Shown: piece by piece, positions 54,261-64,000 of the stretch
Layout: each line of letters starts with the position of its first letter
Position numbering within the stretch: the first letter of the stretch is position 1
From: Dioscorea cayenensis subsp. rotundata
Lineage: Eukaryota > Streptophyta > Magnoliopsida > Dioscoreales > Dioscoreaceae
Assembly (NCBI RefSeq): GCF_009730915.1
Contig: NC_052489.1
Span: forward strand, 27,335,916-27,399,915
DNA length: 64,000 nucleotides
Reading direction: 5' to 3'
The notes under the pieces: model-generated
The model's input: only the letters and a program-made list of their open reading frames with translations
Database searches by the model: none
What the model was told of the DNA's origin: nothing
Program-made: the position numbers and the translations under genes

Positions 54261-55293
54261 GTTAGGGTTTATTTATTTATTTATTATTATTAGGGAAAAT
54301 TACTGTTCACCCTGTTATTTTCAAAACTTCGGGTGTTTTTGGTAATATTGCAAACTTAGAGGGTGTTTTTGGCAATTTTCACTTTTTTTATTATCATTAA
54401 AAATTAAGATTAAGTGAGTAAGTCTTTACCACTTCTAACAAGAAAATTTGATAATTTTTTTTTAATATAGTTAATTATAAAGCATCCCAGAAAATAAGCG
54501 CTCACTTAATTTCTTAAGCGCTAGAGTCTCAAATCAAGCTGGCGATTCCGACCCTGATCTTGCGCAGGAGTAGACGTTTCTTCTGATAGTTTGGACAGGC
54601 CTGAAGGGCCAAACGGTGTCTTCCGTCTTTCCAGTAATTTCTTTTTGTATTTTATTTCCTGTTGTACTTAGTTCTATTCCTCACTTCTAGTGAGAGGATT
54701 TGTCTTATGTTTTATGTTGTTCCTTTTATTCAATAAACTTTACGGTTTATCTACATTTATTTTATTAAAAAAATTATATGATACTCTAGTTTAAATCAAA
54801 ATAACAATTACACCTCAAAATCCAAATTAAAATTATTTGGATAGAAAATAATGCTACAATTTAAATGATTACATCAATAAGAACATATTAAATATATCTA
54901 ATACATTAAGTCCAGATGATTGATATTTCATTTCTTTTCAAATTCAATAGTCTATCCAAAATTGTTAGTGGAGTTAAAAATATATATTGATATAATCTCA
55001 AATGTAAAAATCCAAATGATATTAACTTGAATTATTTTACCATTAATCTCAAGGTCAAATATTATATAACTCAAAAATTAAATTTTTCATCCAATAAAAT
55101 AATTTTTAAAAATTTATATATTTATTTGAATGCTCACTCAACAAGACAGAACCCAATTCAGATGTTAACCGGTCGGACCAATATCGGGCCGGTCTATATA
55201 AACATCGCTCTGTTCCACCCGAGTGCTCATCTGAAGGGATGATCAGAAAGCTCTCTTAGCTTCTCTCCCGATCTCCTTCTCCGATCTCCATAG
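54261..55293. other. Divergent spacer between PPR gene and STR1
   Basis: About 1 kb of AT-rich DNA contains a LINE 3' relic (54530-54772). The STR1 leader is near 55190-55293, where CTATATAAACATC supplies a TATA box (about 55195-55201). No other gene is seen. Confidence 0.5.
54530..54772 (+). mobile_element. LINE 3'-end relic
   Basis: This 5'-truncated fragment has a 3' UTR-like sequence, the hairpin CCTCACTTCTAGTGAGAGG (near 54680-54698), and the terminal AATAAACTTTACGGTTTATC followed by an A-rich tail. The same ordered elements recur at 62205-62735 (reversed) and, more weakly, near 33000-33112. No coding part remains. Confidence 0.6.
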
Positions 55294-58200
55294 ATGGCAT
55301 CATCTCTCTTAACCAGAGCTTTCTCCGGTCTGCGATCGATCCGTGCTTCTTCTAGCTTCGCCAAGGATGCGCGGCAATTCTCTTCTCATCTCAGGGCAAG
55401 CTCGATTCTACTTTTTGCGGGAGTTTTCTTAGTATCAGTTTGTGATTTTCTGTTTTTTAATGTTTTGATTGATTTTGTGAAGCTTTCTTATGGTTTTTGA
55501 GCTTATTGATGTGTTATTGTCCACAAATTTGATTCCTTATCTTTTGTGCAGTGTATTGGAGCTTGTGATCGTGATATGTGTTCCAGGTTTTCGCCTTTGA
55601 CTTATCCTGTTCCTTCTTTTGTTTGGCGTGCTTCAATGGCTTCGTCTAGTGAGACGGTCTCGACTTCTACAACTCAAGTGATGGCACATAATGCTGAGCC
55701 TGTTGTTTCTGCTGATTGGTTGCATGTTAATCTCAGGCAGCCGAACGTGAAGGTGATTGCTTGTGTATTCTTGATTTAATTGGCTTCTTTTGTTATAGTT
55801 CTTGAAGTTTTTGAGCTTCTTATGAACATATATGTATCGCTTGAATGGGGGTATTTATACCAAAGTCTTTGTTTTCCAGTATTTGGGACTGATAAATGTA
55901 TTTTTTTAATAATGCATTATGAGTTTTCCTTCTTTGTTGTTAATGATTAGATTGGAGTTATTAAATTGCAAGTAAAGTTTGGCCTTCTTCGGCTAAGTGA
56001 TGCTCAAAGTTGCTCTTCCAGCCTATCTATGACTTTTTTTTGGGGCTATTTGTGTACGCCAATTAAAAAAAAAAAGTTAAGGTTTTGGATTCACAAACGG
56101 ATATCTTAGGGTTAAAGGAGGTTCTTGCCTACTAACCAAAATTGCAATCGGATGCTTCCTGGTACATCAGTAGATTCCCGATGAAGAATGAGGCCTGGTA
56201 CTTGATTAGAGGTCTTTAATTTTGATTATCCTTTTTGAATCTGCATTTTATAGGTATTGGATGCTTCTTGGTACATGCCTGGTGAACAACGGAACCCATT
56301 TCAAGAGTACCAGGTGAGAAAGGCCTCATTGTTTTCAATTTTTTTTTGCAGTTGCATTCTAATTCCATTATCTTTGATAATTAATCAAGTATGCGTTCTT
56401 TGGCGAGATAGTCATCATACGTTATGTCCTATGTTATAATTGACCACTTTGAAGCTCTTGGTCAGTGGAGTTATCTTCTTTTTGTTTTTCATTTCAGGTG
56501 GCTCACATTCCTGGGGCCCTATTTTTCGATGTTGATGGGATATCTGACCGAACATCTAATGTGAGATTTCCTGCTAACTTATTTCTCTGTCCCCTTTGTT
56601 CCCGTAAATGATATATGATTATTGATGTGGCACCTGTCATTAGCTATTTGCCTCACAATATAGCTAGTCCAAATTTCCCTATTTATTGTTATCAATTATA
56701 TTACCTGAAAGGACGAAGATAAATAACAAGACATCTGTGTGCTTTTTGCTATGATTCACTGCTGACTATTTCATTAATATGATCTCTTTGCTTAAACAGT
56801 GAATTCTGTAAGGCTCATCTTTAATTTGATATGCAAGACATGGAACTGCTACTTTTTCTTTGGCTTTTAGTTTTGAAAGCGAATTTCTTTGACACTAGCT
56901 ATTGTCTCAGTTGCCACACATGTTGCCATCAGAAGAAGCATTTGCTGCTGCTGTTTCTGCTCTTGGCATAGAGAATGATGATGGGGTGGTTGTTTATGAT
57001 GGAAAGGGAATTTTTAGTGCAGCTCGAGTTTGGTGGTAAGATATTTTGTTGTCCCAAAATTGGTAGCCTTTGGATAGTTGTTTTGGAACTGAATTTGGCA
57101 TAGATTGCAACTTATCTTTTCAATTTTTTCTTTCTTTATTGAATATTTTCTAATATGATGTTTTTAGATCTAAATATGCAGGTGCATGTATGCACACATA
57201 TGTACATATGTGCCCTACTTACATATGTAGGTACACACATGCATACAGTTGCCTTCAAAAGATATTTTCTTAATATTCTTTCTTGTTGAATCCCGAACGA
57301 TTTTTTTTTTCTGTTATTGCTTCATTCGGGTAAATGTTGATGCAGCCTTTTTAACCCAGCTTAATAACTTATCAAATGCTGTCAATGATGAATAGGATGT
57401 TTCGAGTCTTTGGACATGAGAGGGTTTGTGTGTTGGATGGTGGCTTGCCACAATGGCGTGCTTCAGGGTATGATGTTGAATCTAGTGCCTCTGGAGATGC
57501 AGTTCTGAAGGCTAGTGCTGCCAGTGAAGTGATTGAGAAGATTTACCGTGGACAATCAGTAAGTTTATTGGTACATGCTTTTTAAAATTATTGAGATAAT
57601 CTTTTCCATACATGTGCTTTGCAAAGTATGCAATTTTCATTCTTAGTATACTGTGCTTACTTTTGGATTTAACATCTTCACCGCTCATATTTCTCGAGAT
57701 GATCAAATTATGAACTTTGATTGATTTAGGGAATTCAATTATTAATACTTTTATGAAGTTAAATTTTTTAATGCTATCCACTTACATTCACTAAAACATA
57801 TTTTGAGGTATAGATATGATTGAAAATTTTGTATGTTCATATGTTTTGTTTTATGCAGTAATATTTGACTTCAGCATGTTGTATGAATCTTTATTTTTCT
57901 CACAGACAATTTTTAGCATTAGTTTTTGAATTGCTGGTTTTTATGGATTCCTTGGTTTTTCTTTTGGAATTTTCAATCATTTTAAATTGCCAAGTCATGA
58001 ATCGCAGGTTAGCCCAATTACATTCAAGGCAAAGTTACAACCACATTTAATTTGGACACTTGAACAGGTTAGTGCAATTTTTATCACATTTAATTGTCTG
58101 AAAAGTTTACACTGTGAAAAGACAGATGCCTGGTCTTATTTATTTTCCATGTCTAGACTCTAGAGGTATTTAATTAAGTGAAACCATTTTCTTGATAGAA

Positions 58201-60601
58201 TTTGACTTGCGGAAAAACGACCTTCATGTCAATCTCATAAATATGTTTGGTAATCTTAAAACTGTATATCCATTTGGATATTTGAAATGTAATTTGCTTT
58301 ATCCCATTGGCGCTATATGGACACTCTTACTTGACATTGATTGCAATCTATGTAGATTTGAGGAATAGTTAGTGGAAATTTCGGTCTGATTGGTGCAGAA
58401 GAGAAACTGGCGGTGGTTGGATATAGAGTTACTTTCTTTACAAATGCAAAATCATCAATTCAGCAGCAATCTTAATTGTGAATACTCATCCTGTACCTCC
58501 ACAAAGTCTAGTGCTTGCTCCAAGCTGCTCTCTCTTTCTCGTCTTGCACAAAGTCAATAGTGCATAATTTAGCATTAGGTGTTCCCTGTTTATGTTCTTC
58601 ACTTTGTACTTTGTGGCTTTTTCTTATCCATCATTCTAGGTTGTCTTGGTTTACATCAACTGTTTGTCTCCCCAGGAGTAACTAGGTGGTTGAAATTGAC
58701 TCTTGATTAGTGGATGTTCAAATTTGAAATGCTGCCATGACCTTATTTGAACTTTTTTTTTACCTTGTTTCTTATTGTGCAGCCTATTACTTACAAAGCC
58801 TTGAAGAGGTGATAATTTTAATCTAATTTTATGAACTTTGAAAACTTTATTCTAAGCTATAATTTTAGATAGGCTCAATTTGCTGTTTATCCTCGAAGAA
58901 TACAAAATTGTGTTTCATGTTTCAGGTTAAACAGAACATTGATGCCCAAACTCATCAACACATTGATGCACGGTCAAAGCCTAGGTAATTCAGTAATTAT
59001 TTTCCTGGGTTACAATGTCAAAATGTCATATGATCACTTGTCCTTGAAATTCAAAATTGAACCCTTTTTGAAGGACATGCAATGATTATCTAATCTATCA
59101 TTTTAATTTGACTCAGTCACATTTTCACATTTGATTCTAATGGTATTAAGGTTTTTTCTTGCCATATAACTAACTTGTATAGATTTTTACTTTTTGATAT
59201 TGCATGAAGTGTATTTCGATATGAAACCAGTCTGCAAATTTGTCATTATGTGAAACAAACTGTTTACGCTGCTTCTTGATATCTGCCTTTATCTAAATCA
59301 AGGGCAATTTTCTACTCATTATCTTCCGCATGATACTAGGTTTGTTTGCCTTATTATTAGCTGGTACAAGCTAGCTGTTAATTTTTAAATTACCATGTTA
59401 AACATTAGCAAATGACAATATGAACTTATAATCTAGCATACTAGGATTCATTGCCTTCTCAGAGCTGGATTCACTGATTCCAGTATATCAACTGAATGGA
59501 GTCAATGCCAGTCAGATTTGTTACATTTGCCTCCACAGTAGTTGCACATGTTGGCAGATGTTACATGTATCTTGTACCATTCATTTTCAACCAGCCATAT
59601 GGATGTTGCGAGCTGCCATCTTAAGGCATCCGGAGTGAATATAGTTTGTGTTTTGAAATAATTGGTCCACCAGAGCATGCTGCCATAGCGACCTATATTA
59701 TGAGATAGTTACACACATAACCTTTTTGACTTTGATGAAGATGCCCCCTGTATCATATGATGAGATTATCTGATGCAGAAAGAACAGGAGCCATTATCAG
59801 ATCCTTGAAAATAATTAATTTTCTTAAGGTGGTTTATATGTTCTTGGTCAAGTTTTTTGTTTTGAAGAGTTGCTTTTTCATGCAGGTTTGATGGTGCAGC
59901 TCCAGAGCCACGCAAGGGTATAAGAAGTGGCCATGTACCTGGCAGTAAATGCATTCCTTTTGATCAGGTGGGTCAGTGAAATTTTGGTAAATTTAATCCC
60001 CTTTAATTGTGAATGTAAGTGAATTGACTGATTACATAATTAATACCACAGGACACATTATTAAGCAGTTCGCCTTTCCGAGCTGAGCTTCCTGGCTAGA
60101 ATAGAAATGCCATATTCTCTTCTCTTTTTGTGTAGATATCCTGCACCATTTGTTTGGGAAATGACATGTTTAAGTATCTGCAGATGCTGGATGGATCACA
60201 AATGCTTTTGTCATCAAGCGAACTTGTTAAACGGTTTGAGCAAGAAGGTGAGAATCCACCATCTGAACAAGGACAATGAAGCATTTTCCGACAATAATTG
60301 CTTTGCGCCTTATTTGTTCTGATGATTATATTATTCCACCAGGCATATCTTTGGATCGCCCTTTTGTCACCTCTTGCGGTACCGGTGTGACTGCATGCAT
60401 ACTCTCCCTTGTAAGATAGGCCTTGATCTTCTTTGAAATTATATATACTGATTTCCCACAAGAACCATGTTTTCCTAATCTCACATTGTGTTTTAGGGTC
60501 TCCATCGGCTCGGCAAGACTGATGTTCCAGTTTATGACGGGTCTTGGACAGAATGGGGAGCGCACCCGGAAACACCTGTCGCCACTGCTGAAACATCATA
60601 A
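55294..60601 (+). CDS. Thiosulfate/3-mercaptopyruvate sulfurtransferase (STR1)
   Basis: It transfers sulfur from mercaptopyruvate or thiosulfate to acceptors in mitochondria, as part of cysteine catabolism. Twelve exons: 55294-55395, 55552-55752, 56254-56313, 56498-56560, 56911-57035, 57396-57558, 58008-58067, 58926-58984, 59886-59967, 60184-60247, 60343-60410, 60497-60601. They give about 383 residues, normal for the family. The N-terminus is a mitochondrial presequence ([20 protein letters not shown]). Rhodanese domain 1 contains [20 protein letters not shown] and [16 protein letters not shown]. Domain 2 contains [12 protein letters not shown] and the active-site loop SCGTGVTAC, with the catalytic cysteine at about 338. 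The end of exon 1 is ambiguous: a GC donor (AGG/GCAAGC) gives the expected length, while a GT donor at 55432 would add 12 residues in frame. No damage is seen. Confidence 0.93.
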
Positions 60602-62204
60602 ATGTTAATTATTATCTGCACTTCGTTCTTGAACCTGTCCAGGTGATACTGATGTAAGAGATATTAGTTCCATTTAGAATTCTTCCTCCCATCCAAGTGA
60701 CAAATTTGCTTATTGTGAATGTCAATCATATTGCAAAGTTTACTGTGCTGTAAATGCTTGTTCAGAGTAATAAGCTGAAACTTTGGGGAGTATTTTTCAA
60801 TGAATCACAATGATATGCGAGAATCATGCTTAATCAGAATAAGCACGAACTTATAAAGATTTCAACAATGCCATTTGTCAACGCTACAAACACCTATCCC
60901 CTTTATTCACTCACCAGTACTGGCCTTAACTCTCTGTGATCACTACAACTTCCCAAAACCTTAAACTTCAATGCCATACCATACCCTTCCCTTATATATC
61001 TCCCATCTTTCACTCTTTGCCACCAAGTTATATATCCTCAGAGAACTTCTCTGTTCCCCTGGTTTCTTCTGCTTCTGAATTTGGAAGGTAAATAATTAAT
61101 CCGGTCTTGTCACAAACAAGCAATTAAAGAATATATATCCAACCAAAGTGACAACAAAAATTAGAACTCCAGCGTGGAGGAATATATATATATATATATA
61201 GATGTAGTGGCCTAGCTTAAAACCATGGGTTTTGGTTGAGTTCGTCCATGATGGGGGATGATAAAGAGGAGATGGTGAAGATGAAGATGAGAGGATGGTG
61301 ATTTTGAAGATGGTTGGGTGGAGGGAATGACAGCAAACGATGATGGTTGGATGTTTATTTATTTATTTGGTGTATTACTATTTGGCTATTTCCCAAAGAT
61401 TCCTTACTGTAACCCAAAAACAAAAAAATTCCCTATTGAAATAGTATAAATCATAAGCGTTGTTGGGTTTTACTCTATATATTTACTTAATTGAAAATTC
61501 AAATTATAAGAAATAATAAAATTCAAAGTTCAAAGTTCATTTGTATGGTTAAAATTACAATGCAAATATTTTTTTTAATTAAAATTCAGTTTAAATTATA
61601 TATGTGTGCGTGTGCGCCCGCGCTTTTACATAGTTAAAAATTATAAGAGTTAGGATGATAGAAGTTTCTAAAGCAAAAAAAAAAAGAAAAATAAGAAAGT
61701 TCTATTTTGACGATTAAAAAAAACTTAGAGTTTTTGAGATCCTATATGGCCAAAGTGAGTGATTGTGGAAATAAATCACCAATTTGAGCACAAACAATAT
61801 TTGAATAAGCAGGCCATAAGTCACATATTTGGAGTGATTTCTCACTTTTACATCACAACATTGCCAAGGACTTTGTTTTAGTATTTTTCTTTGGTTTTTT
61901 TTTTTCGATAAATCATACAGAACATTTATTTTTATGATTAAGTCTCAACCATGCATTGGGAGAGAATTGAATTTTCAATCTTCTGTATGGGAGTCATGAG
62001 TCATGAATCATAAGTCTTTATTTCTTTTTTTATTTAGTATGGTTTATTCTTTTTTTAAAATCTAAAAATTTTGGTTTTTATTTAATTTATCATAAAACAA
62101 TTTCTTTCCCAAAAATGATTTTTTCCCCTCAATTAGTCATGGCAGAAATTTTAGCTTAAAATTGAAATAAACACACATACAGAATTAAAAAAAAAATCTA
62201 TTTT
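60602..62204. other. STR1 3' flank and AT-rich spacer
   Basis: The STR1 3' UTR runs to about 60830. A GC-moderate stretch at 60870-61330, with a purine-rich GATGGTGAAGATGAAGATG segment near 61275, has no clear frame. The rest is AT-rich with poly-A/T runs. No gene is supported. Confidence 0.45.
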
Positions 62205-62735
62205 TTGAATAAGGTGGATAAACCACTAATTTATTAAAAAAAGAAATACGGGAAGTCATAGGTACAAAAAGTAGCAGTGAGAAAAAGCTAAAAAGATATA
62301 AAAGCAGTAAACCTCACTCGGGAGATGAGGAGAACAGGAGAGCGGAGGAATCATGAAAAAACACAATAAAAGGGAAAAAAATCCTGGAGCCTGCAAGTTA
62401 AACATCTGAAGACATAGGCCTGTCCAGAAATGGATGTAACGGATTACTCCTGGTTTGGGCTGGGCGCCAGCTCGCTAGAGAAGTCGGTGGATCCGGAGCT
62501 CGGGGAAGCTTTAAGGAGCGACTTGATCTTCCGAATGTCCTCCTGAAGCTTCCCCTGCAGATGAGATTCGAGTCTGCAGATAACCAAGTAAGAACCAAGT
62601 TAGCTGTTTTGTATAAGATAGAAGAAATAGTAGAACAACTATGATTAAAAATACGATTGTTGCGTTCCAGCCAAATAATCCAGAAATTTCGCTCGAACGG
62701 TCTATTAATATTACTACCAAAAATAAACATTTTTT
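62205..62735 (-). mobile_element. LINE 3' fragment with reverse-transcriptase zinc-binding end
   Basis: On the minus strand a 110-codon frame (62398-62730) contains NFWIIWLERNNRIFN and ILYKTANLVLTWLS, the hallmark of the zinc-binding domain after the reverse transcriptase of plant L1-type LINEs. A 3' UTR follows, with a CCTCATCTCCCGAGTGAGG-like hairpin and the terminal AATAAATTAGTGGTTTATCC before an A-rich tail near 62205. It is heavily 5'-truncated. It lies about 160 bp upstream of the TWINKLE start codon, in antisense orientation. Confidence 0.75.
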
Positions 62736-62893
62736 TAAATCAATAATAAAAAATAATAATAATATTTTATCTTGTCATACCTCAAACTCAAACAAATAGT
62801 AGCGCAAAACCCTTGGCTTCCCTTTGAAACAAAAATCTTCTCCTCCTCCTCCTCTGAATACGTCGCCATGCGATCTTGAGAAGCTCTTCTACA

Positions 62894-63974
62894 ATGCCGG
62901 CAATCCCTCATCGCCCTCTGCAAACCCTCCTCCATTCCAACCTCCTCATGGCCCTCTCCAAGAACCAACTTTTGTTCAAATGCCCAGCGGGAACAACCAT
63001 TCCCACCTATACCTTCCGCCTCCTTCGCCGTATCTCTTTCGCCCCTCATCCAGACCAGTGTCTCATTAAGAATCCAAGAAACTCTTCTTCTAAAGCTCTG
63101 TTCTTTGCTATGAAATCGTCCAGGGTTCAGTCTCCTGGCCCTCTAGTGCCTTCAAGAATCGGTGCTTGGCTTCAAAATCAAATCTTTTTCTGATTTTTGT
63201 GTTTTATTTTTGGAATAAATGTTCTAAAATTTGTAATATTTTTTTAATGGTTTTTGATGTTTTTTGTCGGGGGATTGGCTCAGTTCATGTGGCTTCAGTG
63301 GAAGAAGACACGTCCTTCGCCAAGCGCGTGGCTATGATGAAGTTGAAGCTTGAGCAGGCTGAGATTCGGTGCGCTTCCTTCGAGCCCGGACAGTACTCTA
63401 GCATGATATGTCCCAAGGTGCTTTTTTTGGCTATCTTTTTCTCTTTTCTTTTTCTATCATGCATTTTCTTGTTCAAGATGTGTTCTTGTATTGCTTATAT
63501 GTCAAATTGGACAAAATTGATCATTTATAGCTGTTGATTAGTAACTTGTATTTATAGTTCTTGATGGAATCATTCTGTTAAGTAAGAGTTCCATCTTTGA
63601 ATTAATGTTCTGCTGTAGAAAATATGTTCATGTTAGTTGTGAGCTCTGTCTAACACACAATGTAATCCTGCTATCTAGACGTTATCAGTGTCTAACAACA
63701 TCCATATTCACTAATTATATATTTATATTTGCTTAGTGTGAAGGAGGGACTTCAAAAGAGAGGAGCTTCTCTCTTTTCATTCGTGAAGATTGGTGAGTTT
63801 ATATTTTATCATATGCTTTCATGCTATATCTTTTAAAATTTTCTTATTTGCTATAGGTATTTAATATCTTGATTTTTTCTGTTGTCATATTGTGTTCACC
63901 TGGGCTGATTTTGTAGGGGACTGGCCATGTGGTCATGCTTCAGGGCCAAATGTGGATGGAGTGGTTCTATTGAG
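62894..63974 (+). CDS. TWINKLE primase-helicase homologue, 5' part
   Basis: This is the organellar DNA primase/helicase related to phage T7 gp4, dual-targeted to chloroplast and mitochondrion in Arabidopsis (At1g30680). Only the first four exons lie in the window: 62894-63161, 63284-63417, 63737-63792, 63917-63974. The gene continues past the right edge. Exon 1 encodes a basic, Ser/Leu-rich targeting peptide (MPAIPHRPLQTLLHSNLLM). Exon 2 has MKLKLEQAEI and EPGQYSSMICPK. Exon 3 has CEGGTSKERSFSLFIREDW. Exon 4 has MWSCFRAKCGWSG. The CPKC and CFRAKC pairs form the primase zinc ribbon. The ATG at 62894 is preferred because an earlier ATG at 62868 is followed at once by a stop. Phases agree throughout. 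It could instead be one of the short primase-only paralogues, which the window cannot decide. Confidence 0.85.
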
Positions 63975-64000
63975 GTATGGTTGCTTTACGGAATTCTGGC

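Overview
The window is nuclear DNA from a flowering plant. The genes have many GT-AG introns, plastid- and mitochondrion-targeted proteins, AT-rich spacers with SSRs, small MITEs and LINE relics, and plant-only families (DUF247, ALOG/LSH, CHUP1-like, long PPR). Codon use and the N-termini of the MUR4 and LSH proteins would fit a monocot such as a yam-like lineage, but that is a weak guess. There is no sign of bacterial or organellar DNA.

Layout, left to right. At 0.8-3.2 kb (-) lies a decayed BTB/POZ gene containing a striking inverted duplication of about 500 bp per arm. At 4.5-7.2 kb (-) is a complete UDP-arabinose 4-epimerase gene (MUR4). At 9.7-15.6 kb (-) is a complete PAT1 mRNA-decay gene. 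An AT-rich spacer follows. At 19.1-23.7 kb (-) is a complete long plastid PPR gene (EMB2279-like). It is head-to-head, only about 200 bp apart, with a DUF247 gene at 23.9-25.2 kb (+) whose C-terminal membrane helix is out of frame. At 26.6-29.5 kb (+) is a CHUP1-family gene interrupted by about six +1 frameshifts. A TE-bearing spacer follows. At 33.6-34.3 kb (+) is an intact single-exon ALOG/LSH gene. From 34.3 to 42 kb no gene can be supported. At 43.0-47.1 kb (+) is an NDR/AGC kinase with a repetitive Gln/Pro/Ser tail. At 48.2-51.0 kb (+) is biotin protein ligase (HCS1-like). At 52.4-53.6 kb (-) is a short P-class PPR gene. At 55.3-60.6 kb (+) is a complete thiosulfate/mercaptopyruvate sulfurtransferase gene (STR1). 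At 62.9 kb to the right edge (+) is the 5' part of a TWINKLE primase/helicase gene, with a LINE 3' fragment just upstream.

There is no operon-like functional grouping. What links the genes is gene order. MUR4, the EMB2279-type PPR gene, an NDR kinase and TWINKLE correspond, from memory, to Arabidopsis At1g30620, At1g30610, At1g30640 and At1g30680. PAT1/STR1 (At1g79090/At1g79230) and the CHUP1-like/LSH pair (At4g18570/At4g18610) also recall neighbours. This looks like an ancestral angiosperm block.

Exon boundaries were read by eye from GT/AG sites, phase and family conservation. The window's most unusual structures are the BTB inverted duplication, which is a possible hairpin-RNA or young MIRNA precursor, and the run of +1 frameshifts in plus-strand genes beside intact minus-strand genes.
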